From CAVSJA01 sp963728145 (GTDB lineage: Bacteria; Bacteroidota; Bacteroidia; Chitinophagales; Chitinophagaceae): a DNA stretch of 64,000 bases. The stretch lies in assembly GCA_963728145.1 (NCBI GenBank), contig CAVSJA010000009.1:434001-498000 (forward strand), given 5' to 3'. The notes below the pieces were generated by a model. The model was not told where the DNA came from. It ran no database searches and saw nothing but the letters and a program-made list of their open reading frames with translations. Made by a program: the position numbers and the translations under genes. The number at the start of each line of letters is the position of its first letter. Position 1 is the first letter of the stretch. Below are positions 7,980 to 15,943 of the stretch, piece by piece.

Positions 7980-9620
7980 ATGCCTATGTCACCTACCAAA
8001 TTGATGGTCCGGGTAAAGACCAATGCAAAAGGTCCGGCCATGAGAGAAGGAGAAGCTTCCGGCGATAACGAATCAATAATGTTTGTTGAAAAAGAAGCCG
8101 AAGAGAGCAATCCATGGGATGAAGCACATCATGTTGTTCACGACAATCCTGAATTTACATTTGCCGAGCCGGAACTGGAATCAAGCCAGGATTTTTATAG
8201 AGATTATGAAGAGATCACAGAAAAAGGGGAAGCAACGGCTGACTCCTATTTACAATTCATAGACTACTGGCCTCATCCGGAGAAATCTTCAATCTGGCAT
8301 TTAGGCAAGGATTTTTCGCAATTAAAGGATGCGCGTGATGCAATCAAAAATTTGCCGAAGAAAAAAGTTGTTCGGATCGCTCATTTCGATACGGGTTATG
8401 ATAAAGATCACATTTCATTTCCCAAACAAATTATCCGCAAAGATCTTGAGCGGAATTTTGTTGATGGAGAAGAAGATCGTTGGAACAATGCTGAAGATCT
8501 ATTCTCTGACGGTGCGTTGAAAATGCCAGGCCATGGTACTGGCACATTGAGCATCCTCGCCGGTGCAAAAGTTGCAATCGATACTTGCGGCTTTGATGAT
8601 TTTATCGGATTACACGATAGTATCGAAATAGTTCCCATTCGATTGGCTAAATCGGTTGTGCTCTTCAAGTCCGGTGCTTTTGTGAAGGCACTGGATTATG
8701 TCGTTAACGAATTGTATAATGATGAAAACAAGAGAGTGCATGTGGTTACGATGAGCATGGGAGGTCTTGCATCAAGGGCATGGGCAGATATGGTGAATGC
8801 CGCTTACGAAAAAGGGATCTTCATTGTAACGGCTGCGGGAAATAATTTTAAAAAACTGCCAACTCGCACAATGGTATTTCCTGCAAGATTTAACCGGGTG
8901 GTGGCCGCTTGCGGAGTAACCGCTGATCTGAGCCCATATTCAAAACCATCGGGCGAAGGAAGTTTTAGCATAATGGAAGGGAACTACGGACCAAGATCGC
9001 TTATGAAAACTGCAATTGCCGCATTTACGCCAAATGTTCCCTGGGCAACTCATCGTTTTGATAAAATAGTGGGCATCCGTGGCGATGGAACTTCTTCTGC
9101 AACTCCCCAGGTGGCATCGGCCGCTGCATTATATTATATCAAGCATTATGAAAAGTTGGAAGCATTACCTGAGCCATGGATGCGGGTGGAGGCAATCCGG
9201 CATGCACTTTTTAATTCGGCACAAAAAACAATAACGGATCGCGACGGCGATTATGAAATGTATTATGGCAATGGAATCTTAAAGGCAAATGACATGCTGA
9301 ATGTCGATGTGCCCGCTCCGGAAAAGCTGGTGAAGCAGGAAGAAGACAAGGTTTCTTTTCCATTTATAAAGATGATCCTCGGATTGAAAGGGCTGAGTCC
9401 TGAGGAAGACGCTGAAGAAGAAATGCTGGAAACGGAACTTATGCAATTGGTGTTGACAGATGAGCAAATGCAATACTTACTAAACGATGAAGAGAAGAGA
9501 TTGGAAGATCTGAACACGGACGAGAAAATGAGACTGGCCGAATTTGTCATTAATAACGAAAAAGCATCACAAAAATTAAAAGAGAAGATGGGGTTACTGT
9601 TGATACAATTATCAATTTAA
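7980..9620 (+). CDS. Subtilisin-like (S8) serine protease, no signal peptide
   Basis: A 546-residue protein with a complete catalytic triad: HFDTGYD (D137), MPGHGTGT (H185), GDGTSSATP (S372), and oxyanion-hole N288 in TAAGNN. The N-terminal ~65 residues end in a FTFAEPEL segment resembling the end of a subtilase propeptide. The C-terminal ~100 residues are acidic and helical (EEDAEEEMLETELMQL...). There is no signal peptide or TM segment, which is unusual for S8 enzymes and suggests cytosolic action. It is transcribed divergently from the amidase-caspase-CHAT gene; a joint proteolytic pathway is inferred from position only. The start is ATG 7980; an ATG two codons later is equally possible. 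Confidence 0.93.
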   Translation: MPMSPTKLMVRVKTNAKGPAMREGEASGDNESIMFVEKEAEESNPWDEAHHVVHDNPEFTFAEPELESSQDFYRDYEEITEKGEATADSYLQFIDYWPHPEKSSIWHLGKDFSQLKDARDAIKNLPKKKVVRIAHFDTGYDKDHISFPKQIIRKDLERNFVDGEEDRWNNAEDLFSDGALKMPGHGTGTLSILAGAKVAIDTCGFDDFIGLHDSIEIVPIRLAKSVVLFKSGAFVKALDYVVNELYNDENKRVHVVTMSMGGLASRAWADMVNAAYEKGIFIVTAAGNNFKKLPTRTMVFPARFNRVVAACGVTADLSPYSKPSGEGSFSIMEGNYGPRSLMKTAIAAFTPNVPWATHRFDKIVGIRGDGTSSATPQVASAAALYYIKHYEKLEALPEPWMRVEAIRHALFNSAQKTITDRDGDYEMYYGNGILKANDMLNVDVPAPEKLVKQEEDKVSFPFIKMILGLKGLSPEEDAEEEMLETELMQLVLTDEQMQYLLNDEEKRLEDLNTDEKMRLAEFVINNEKASQKLKEKMGLLLIQLSI

Positions 9621-9658
9621 GCTAACTGCAGTTCATCTTAAGTAACCAGAACAATAAA

Positions 9659-9696
9659 GAATGATATCTTCCTGATCTCTCGGGAAGATATCATTC
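9659..9696. terminator. Bidirectional hairpin terminator
   Basis: Arms GAATGATATCTTCC (9659-9672) and GGAAGATATCATTC (9683-9696) form a perfect 14-bp stem with a 10-nt loop. It lies between the convergent subtilisin and RND pump genes. On the minus strand it is followed by TTTATTG. Confidence 0.8.
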
Positions 9697-9706
9697 AACG
9701 TTAATG

Positions 9707-12700
9707 CTAAGCTATTTTAGGTGGGATCAATTTATAAATTACAGGAGTAACAATCCTTGACAGCACAGTTGAAGAAATTAATCCTCCAATCAATACAAGC
9801 GCAAGAGGTGCTACAAGCTGATTACTGCTAAGCGCAATTGGCATTAGTCCTCCGATTGCGGTAAGACTTGTTAATACTATAGGAAGAAAGCGTAATTCCC
9901 CTGCTTCCCTAATAGCCTCGTCAAGACTTTTCCCTTCTTTCCTCAGTTGATTGGTGAAGTCAACCAGGAGGATGGAATTTTTTACTTCAACTCCCGCCAA
10001 ACCGATAAAGCCGATGATTGCGACGAAAGACATTGGTGATCCGGCCAACCAAAGCATAGTAACTCCTCCAATTACTCCCAACGGAATAACCGAAAGCACG
10101 ATCAAGGTGCTTTTAAAAGTCTTGAATTCTAGAACAAGCACCAGGATGAACAAAAACACGGTAGCAATTATGACTGTTGAAAAGTCACTTCCAAATAGTT
10201 CTTTGCTTGATTCGGCTTCGCCGGCTAAGTCAACTTTATAACCTTCAGGAACCTGAATTTGGTGGACGTTCTTCATGAAATATTCGGTTATCTGCTCGGG
10301 GAGCACGGACTTTTCTGTGGACGCAGTTACAACTACATAACGTTTCTTATCCAGATGTTTAATTGTAGTTGGAGAAGATTCAAATTCCATTTGCGCAATC
10401 TGGTTCAATGGAATCGGCGTACCGACAGCATTATTAATATAGATTGCGTTAAATGTGTTTAATGTCGCAAACTTTTCTTTGGGGGCATTAACTACAATTG
10501 CAAAGTCATCTCCATCTTCGTCAGTGTATTTTCCTGCCTCAACACCTGCGACAGATAACCTGACCGTTTTATCAATATCAGCCGTCTGTATTCCCAGTGT
10601 GCGTGATTTATCGGTATTAATATTAAGCTTGATGTCTGATTTCAATACTCCCACATCATTGTTTACATAGATCGCCCCGGGTGTCGCCTTCAATAATAGT
10701 TCTGCTTTTGCCGCCAATGATCGCAAGGTGTCCAGATTATCACCGCTAATTCTTATCGCAACAGGCGCTTCTATCGGTGGCCCCTGTTCGAAATCCTTCA
10801 CCTCAATTTTTGCACCTGCAACACCTGCAAATCGCTGCCTGAGTTTTTCAATCAGCTTTTTCTTCTGTGAAGGGGTTTCATCAGGATTAAGTTGAACAAA
10901 GAACTGCGCAAAATCCGATTTTTCATTTTCCGGGGTCACATTGTAATAGATTCTGGGATTACCCTTGCCAACATTTGTTGTATAATATTTAACCCTGGGC
11001 TCTTTTCTTAATTCACCTTCAATAAAGCGCGCCATACGATCAGTTGCTTCGAGATTGCTTTGTAATGGCATATTGAGATTGATAAGGAATTGAGGTTTTT
11101 CAGATGTTGGAAACAGGCGGAAGCCGATTACTTTGAACACACCCAGGGAACCCACGAATAAAATAGCGGCAACTGTCAGGGTGCGCACGGGATATTTGAG
11201 TGAATAATTCAAAACGCGGGAATAACTTCCGCTTATAATTTTCTTCAGGCCACGGAGAAAGATATTTCCGTCACCACTATGATTAGCCTTAAGTAATCGG
11301 TTTGATATAAATGGAACAATGGTTAATGAAACAAACAAAGAGGCTATTACCGCTGAGATCACCGCCATAGGTAGTCCACGAATAAATTCACCTGGACCCT
11401 CTGGCATGAAAACGATGGGAAGAAACGCAATACTGAGCGCCGCTGTACAACCCAAAACGGCTAACCCGATCTGTTTTGTTGCCTGAATTACGGCATGATA
11501 TCTTGAATGTCCTTCTCTAAGCCAGCGTTCGATATTTTCTACAACCACAATGCTGTCATCAACCAACAATCCTAACGCGACTACCAAACCGACAATACTA
11601 AGTTGATTGAGCGAATAGCCCATGAAGTTCATCATTACTATAGCAATACCCAATGAAAGAGGGATGGCTACCATCACGACAAGTGCTGCTCGCCAGCCAA
11701 GGGGTAAAAGAGTAATTATGACAAGTCCGATAGCGATCAGAAAATCAATTCCAAGGCCTCCAAGCCTGTGCTGTACATTATCGGCCTGGTCAAAATGCCG
11801 GATCATTTCAATATTGGATGGAAGTTTTTTTCTAAAAGCATCCAACACCTCTAAATAGGATTCTTGCGTTTTGGAAATATTTTCTCCAGCTTTTTGCGCA
11901 GCGGTGACCAATACAGCACGGTGACCATTTAACCGCGTAATATGTTTTGTTTCTTCATAATTATAAGCAACAGTTGCAATGTCTTTGAGATAAACGATGT
12001 TCCCATTGGCGCTGTACACTACGGTGTTCTGTATTTCTTCGAGGCTTTTGTATTTGCCACTGGTTTTTACATTGAATGTTTTGGTTCCTGCACGGACACT
12101 TCCACCAGGAATATTCGCTCCCTCGCTTTGAATGCTCCCAATTACATAATTAATAGGGATCTTTTGTTGGGCAATCTTATCCAATTTGAGGTCAATCCTG
12201 ACGATCTGCTCCGGCACACCCCAATAATCAACCTTTTTCAGGCTTTTTACTTTTTCCAAATCTTCTTTTAATTCGTCGGCATAGAATTTCATTCTTTCAT
12301 CGGATGCATTTTCTGAAACAAGTGCTACCTGGATTATATTGACTTCAGTAGGAGTAAATTTTTTAATCTCTATACTGTAGATATCCTGTGGAAGCTCTGA
12401 GCGGATGGCATTTACTTCACGGACGAGCTCCTGGTACTTGGCCTCCACATCAACTTCATATTTGTATTCAACATTGATTACAGCAACGCCGTCATCAATT
12501 CTTGTCATGATCTTTTTGAGATTCTCCAATTCGCTCACTTTTTTTTCAATTGGCTTTACGACAAGTTCTTCCATATCCTTGGGGCTGGTACCAGGATATA
12601 TAATAACTATTGGAAATTGCGGCGGATTGATTTCCGGATCTTCTGCTCTTGGCATTGAAAGTACTGTCGTAATGCTCACCACGGCTATCATCAGAAGAAT

Positions 12701-12748
12701 CACGAGGGTGAATTGATAATTCTTTACAAAGAATGATGTGATACGCAT
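9707..12748 (-). CDS. RND efflux pump, inner-membrane permease
   Basis: A 1013-residue AcrB/MexB-type transporter. Seen: N-terminal MRITSFFVKNYQFTLVILLMIAV (TM1), the TM4 proton-relay segment GLVVALGLLVDDSIVVVENIERW, large periplasmic loops after TM1 and TM7, and TM clusters around 330-530 and 850-1000. RND pumps use the proton gradient to expel drugs, detergents or metabolites through a TolC-type channel. The start is ATG 12748; an open upstream extension to 12808 would overlap the adaptor gene and is rejected. It is the last gene of tetR-tolC-adaptor-pump, all on the minus strand. The substrate is not predictable; heavy-metal-specific methionine motifs are not evident. Confidence 0.95.
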   Translation of the reverse strand: MRITSFFVKNYQFTLVILLMIAVVSITTVLSMPRAEDPEINPPQFPIVIIYPGTSPKDMEELVVKPIEKKVSELENLKKIMTRIDDGVAVINVEYKYEVDVEAKYQELVREVNAIRSELPQDIYSIEIKKFTPTEVNIIQVALVSENASDERMKFYADELKEDLEKVKSLKKVDYWGVPEQIVRIDLKLDKIAQQKIPINYVIGSIQSEGANIPGGSVRAGTKTFNVKTSGKYKSLEEIQNTVVYSANGNIVYLKDIATVAYNYEETKHITRLNGHRAVLVTAAQKAGENISKTQESYLEVLDAFRKKLPSNIEMIRHFDQADNVQHRLGGLGIDFLIAIGLVIITLLPLGWRAALVVMVAIPLSLGIAIVMMNFMGYSLNQLSIVGLVVALGLLVDDSIVVVENIERWLREGHSRYHAVIQATKQIGLAVLGCTAALSIAFLPIVFMPEGPGEFIRGLPMAVISAVIASLFVSLTIVPFISNRLLKANHSGDGNIFLRGLKKIISGSYSRVLNYSLKYPVRTLTVAAILFVGSLGVFKVIGFRLFPTSEKPQFLINLNMPLQSNLEATDRMARFIEGELRKEPRVKYYTTNVGKGNPRIYYNVTPENEKSDFAQFFVQLNPDETPSQKKKLIEKLRQRFAGVAGAKIEVKDFEQGPPIEAPVAIRISGDNLDTLRSLAAKAELLLKATPGAIYVNNDVGVLKSDIKLNINTDKSRTLGIQTADIDKTVRLSVAGVEAGKYTDEDGDDFAIVVNAPKEKFATLNTFNAIYINNAVGTPIPLNQIAQMEFESSPTTIKHLDKKRYVVVTASTEKSVLPEQITEYFMKNVHQIQVPEGYKVDLAGEAESSKELFGSDFSTVIIATVFLFILVLVLEFKTFKSTLIVLSVIPLGVIGGVTMLWLAGSPMSFVAIIGFIGLAGVEVKNSILLVDFTNQLRKEGKSLDEAIREAGELRFLPIVLTSLTAIGGLMPIALSSNQLVAPLALVLIGGLISSTVLSRIVTPVIYKLIPPKIA

Positions 12749-12782
12749 AAAATCGATTTGAATGATACAGGAACAGGTTTGA

Positions 12783-13826
12783 TTACCTGGATACGGCGAT
12801 GGAAGCATTTTCGGTTAGATAAGGACTTCCTGAAACAACTACATATTTGAATCCATGCAAGCCTTTAGATATGTAAGCGACATTCTGGTTTATTTCTGCA
12901 ATGGTTACTGAAACTCTCTTTACCGTTTTTTGGTCGTTGGTTACAAAAACAAATCCTTGTTTGCCATTTGCTTCAAGCAGTGCTTCATACGGGATGCTAT
13001 ATCCGATTATCTCTTTGGCAGGAGAAATTGCAGCCGATGCGAATAAACCAACAGCAGGCCTTTCTTTACCGAAATCTATTTTTAATTCGATCGGGAAGGA
13101 ACCGCTTGCTGCATCTGCGGCCAGTGCTTTTTTGCTGACAGTCGCATTAAATGATTTTCCAGGAAATGCGTCGAAATAAACCACGGCGCCATTACCCTTT
13201 TCAATAGATGCCCATTCCTTATCAGAAACAGCAGTTTTGAGAACCCATTTGCTTGAACCGGAGACCGCATTCATTAATAGAACCGGAGCCCCTGCATTTG
13301 TTAGCTCACCAATATTCCCGGCCTTTGCTACGATAAAACCATCTGTTGGCGCGTAGATCTTAGAGTATTGTTGATTGAACGCAACCTGTTGCAGACTTTG
13401 TTTGGCAATATCTACTCCTGTCCTGGCATTTTGTAATTGCTCCAATGTAGCCACGCTGTCTTTGTACAAATTTTCAACACGCTGATAGTCCCTTTGTGCT
13501 TTTTCGAGCGATAATTCCACCTGTTGCACCAGGGCTGAAATCTCGGTTGATTTTATACTTGCAAGTAATTGCCCTTTTCTAACCAGATCTCCTTCTTTAA
13601 CTGCGATAAGATCGATGATCCCTCCAATCTTAAAGGAAAGACGGGCTTCATTTTCGGTTGACAGCAATCCGGAAGTATTAATAACTGCCTTACCATTTTG
13701 CTCAACTACCTGCAAAAGTTTCACAGGAATTGCAGTATTTACTGTGTTTGAATTTTTTTGGTTTGCCTTAATGCCACAGGCTTGAAGGATAACTATGGTG
13801 GCGAGCATTACAATTATGATACGCAT
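12783..13826 (-). CDS. RND efflux periplasmic adaptor (membrane fusion protein)
   Basis: A 347-residue lipoprotein with signal MRIIIVMLATIVILQAC (lipobox LQAC). Seen: a strand segment with LSFKIGGIIDLIAVKEGDLVRKGQLLASI (biotinyl-lipoyl-like half), a coiled-coil hairpin SALVQQVELSLEKAQRDYQRVENLYKDSVATLEQLQNARTGVDIAKQSL cut here for length by position ~100-155, and a second half-motif IYAPTDGFIVAKAGNIGELTNAGAPVL. Adaptors bridge the pump and the outer-membrane channel. It lies 34 bases upstream of the pump gene and 13 bases downstream of the channel gene, so it is co-transcribed. Confidence 0.94.
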   Translation of the reverse strand: MRIIIVMLATIVILQACGIKANQKNSNTVNTAIPVKLLQVVEQNGKAVINTSGLLSTENEARLSFKIGGIIDLIAVKEGDLVRKGQLLASIKSTEISALVQQVELSLEKAQRDYQRVENLYKDSVATLEQLQNARTGVDIAKQSLQQVAFNQQYSKIYAPTDGFIVAKAGNIGELTNAGAPVLLMNAVSGSSKWVLKTAVSDKEWASIEKGNGAVVYFDAFPGKSFNATVSKKALAADAASGSFPIELKIDFGKERPAVGLFASAAISPAKEIIGYSIPYEALLEANGKQGFVFVTNDQKTVKRVSVTIAEINQNVAYISKGLHGFKYVVVSGSPYLTENASIAVSR

Positions 13827-13839
13827 AGGAATGTGTTTA

Positions 13840-15192
13840 TTAGTTTAATGAATAAGAAGCTGTTTGTCTTTCGTAGTCTGCCAGGGCGGCAAGCACTTTA
13901 TATTTGTTGATGTTTAACTGAAGTTGCGCACTCGTCAATTGGTTACGGGCATCGAGGAACTCGATATAACTATTTACACCCTCGCGATACCCTCTATCAA
14001 TCAGGTTAAAATATTTTCGCGCGGCTTCTTCCTGTTTGATCGCGGAGTTATAATTGGCGTAAATAGTAGCGGCATTGTTTCTACTCACCGAAGCAGAGAG
14101 CTCCAATTGCTGCCGAACGTAATCATTCTTTAATTCCAGGTTTTTCCCATCCAATTCCGACTGTTCTATCTTGTATATATTTCTTTTGCCAGAAAATATT
14201 GGAACCTGCATTTGGATTCCTCCCAGGTAGAAAAAAGAATTACTGTTCACTTTGAAGTCAAAACCCTGGGAAGCGAGGTCTAGAAAGGCATTAACCTTTG
14301 GTGTGCGGAACGACCTATTCAATTTTTGAATGTCTTTGTTGATGTTCTTTGCAATCCCAAGACTTTTTAGTTCTTCTCTTCCGTTGATATTATCGTTCAA
14401 ATTCGCTGCTACTGCGTCCACGTTTTCAGTAAGCGAAATTTCAATTGCGAGAATGGGCTCAGTAAGCGGTTTATTCAATAAGAAGTTGAAGTAGGCTTTT
14501 GCATTTTGTTCTTCATTTTTCGCCGCTAATAAATTACTTTCCTGTTGCTTTACTTCACTTTCGGCACGGGATACATAGGCCGGCAATCCCTTTCCATTGG
14601 CAAGAAGGGATTGGTTAACCTTCAAATTCTGATTCACTACCATCAGCGCATTTTCATAGATGCCGATGGAATGTTTTGCCATCAGGTATTTATAATAGCC
14701 AACCTTGATTTCTCTGATCAACTCTCTTTTATAAATATCTATTTCTGTTTGTTGAAGGGATACCTGGTCTTGCTGAATATTTCGATTGATCTTTAATGAA
14801 GGATTAATTATCGGAAGAGTAGTTCGAAGCCGGAGGTCATAAAAATTATCCGGGAGGAATTGTTCCGATGTATTACTTATAGTGGGAAAATGATTTGACC
14901 CGGTGAGCTGATTTAAAGTTTGGTAGACCGGGTTCAAAAGATCTCCTATTGGAAACTCCAGCGACCGACCTCCCTTGGCTACTGAATATTGTCCCTCAAT
15001 CCAGGTCTCGGGAAAAAATAAACTACGTGCCTGCTTTAAGGCAATCAGGCTTTTCTCATAGTTTATCTTTTTTTCTTTTAGAACAAGGTTGCTGCCCAGC
15101 GCTTCGGCGATGTACTGTTCAGGAATTTCCTGGGCTGATAAAGTAGTGCGGACCATCGCCAGCAATACCAACATGGATCGAAATTTCTTCAT
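13840..15192 (-). CDS. TolC-family outer-membrane efflux channel
   Basis: A 450-residue protein with signal MKKFRSMLVLLAMVRTTLSAQ. It contains the two long helical repeats typical of TolC/OEP proteins, e.g. LRTTLPIINPSLKINRNIQQ in the first half and MQVPIFSGKRNIYKIEQSEL in the second, followed by AARKYFNLIDRGYREGVNSYIEFLDARNQL. It forms the trimeric exit duct for the adjacent RND pump. The start is ATG 15192; the frame extends to 15231 but that part overlaps the TetR-type operator at 15225-15237. Confidence 0.93.
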   Translation of the reverse strand: MKKFRSMLVLLAMVRTTLSAQEIPEQYIAEALGSNLVLKEKKINYEKSLIALKQARSLFFPETWIEGQYSVAKGGRSLEFPIGDLLNPVYQTLNQLTGSNHFPTISNTSEQFLPDNFYDLRLRTTLPIINPSLKINRNIQQDQVSLQQTEIDIYKRELIREIKVGYYKYLMAKHSIGIYENALMVVNQNLKVNQSLLANGKGLPAYVSRAESEVKQQESNLLAAKNEEQNAKAYFNFLLNKPLTEPILAIEISLTENVDAVAANLNDNINGREELKSLGIAKNINKDIQKLNRSFRTPKVNAFLDLASQGFDFKVNSNSFFYLGGIQMQVPIFSGKRNIYKIEQSELDGKNLELKNDYVRQQLELSASVSRNNAATIYANYNSAIKQEEAARKYFNLIDRGYREGVNSYIEFLDARNQLTSAQLQLNINKYKVLAALADYERQTASYSLN

Positions 15193-15224
15193 AAAAAAAG
15201 GTTTAATAATCGACGTATATAAAC

Positions 15225-15237
15225 TGAACATTGTTCA
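15225..15237. promoter_or_regulatory. TetR-type operator, upstream of the efflux genes
   Basis: The 13-nt palindrome TGAACATTGTTCA lies 33 bases upstream of the tolC-like start and 19 bases after the tetR stop. The same palindrome with one central change is found upstream of tetR itself (15897-15909). Repression of both promoters by the TetR protein is inferred from this repetition. Confidence 0.75.
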
Positions 15238-15255
15238 CCTATTAGGCAAAAAAAA

Positions 15256-15870
15256 TTATATCTTTTCTAGCATCGAAACGAAATACTTATATCCATTTTC
15301 AAGCAATTCGTCCGGGGTAAGGTTTACATCATGATAGGCATTGCATCGATCCCTGCAATACAGCGCACACATTCCATGCATGGCAGACCATATCGTAAAA
15401 CAAAGAAAATTTACATCCCGACCTTTAAACCTGCCCACCGCCTGGCAATCTTTGATCACTGTTTTGAGATGATTTAATGATTGCTGGCCCATTTGCCATT
15501 TATCATGTTCTTCCATATTCATAGGGGCCTTCATAATGAACATCAGGTCGTAGAAATCCTTATTTTCCCTCGCAAATTGCATATAGACCTTGCCCATTGC
15601 CTTTAGTCTTTCGAACGGGTCCGATACATGTTGCAGGGGCGCCATAGAACTTAAAAATCTGCGAAACCCTTCTTCATGTAATGCATGAAAGATTTCATCT
15701 TTTTCCTTAAAATATAAATAGATGGTTCCTGGGCTGTAGTCGATTTCTTCCGCGATATTCCTGATGCCTGTTTGCTCATAGCCCTTTTCCAGAAATATTT
15801 TCCGGGCCGCATCCAGGATGAGCGCCCTCATTTCTTCCTTCTCTTTTTGCTTTCTGGTGGCTGTAGTCAT
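15256..15870 (-). CDS. TetR/AcrR-family transcriptional repressor
   Basis: A 204-residue protein with an N-terminal TetR helix-turn-helix: ILDAARKIFLEKGYEQTGIRNIAEEIDYSPGTIYLYFKEKDEIF by position 15-58. The C-terminal part is a helical ligand-binding domain of the WHG/TetR_C type. It probably represses the downstream efflux genes and itself; two identical-type palindromes (15225-15237 and 15897-15909) bracket the gene. The start is ATG 15870 (MTTATRKQKEKEE); the longer frame to 15903 would run into its own operator. Confidence 0.93.
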   Translation of the reverse strand: MTTATRKQKEKEEMRALILDAARKIFLEKGYEQTGIRNIAEEIDYSPGTIYLYFKEKDEIFHALHEEGFRRFLSSMAPLQHVSDPFERLKAMGKVYMQFARENKDFYDLMFIMKAPMNMEEHDKWQMGQQSLNHLKTVIKDCQAVGRFKGRDVNFLCFTIWSAMHGMCALYCRDRCNAYHDVNLTPDELLENGYKYFVSMLEKI

Positions 15871-15896
15871 AATTGGCAATTCCGGAACAAAGATAA

Positions 15897-15909
15897 TGAA
15901 CACTGTTCA
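15897..15909. promoter_or_regulatory. TetR-type operator, upstream of tetR
   Basis: The palindrome TGAACACTGTTCA lies 27 bases upstream of the tetR start codon. It differs from the 15225-15237 site only at the centre, which supports autoregulation. Confidence 0.75.
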
Positions 15910-15943
15910 GTAAACAAATCTTTTTTTAAAAAATTTTGTTAAC

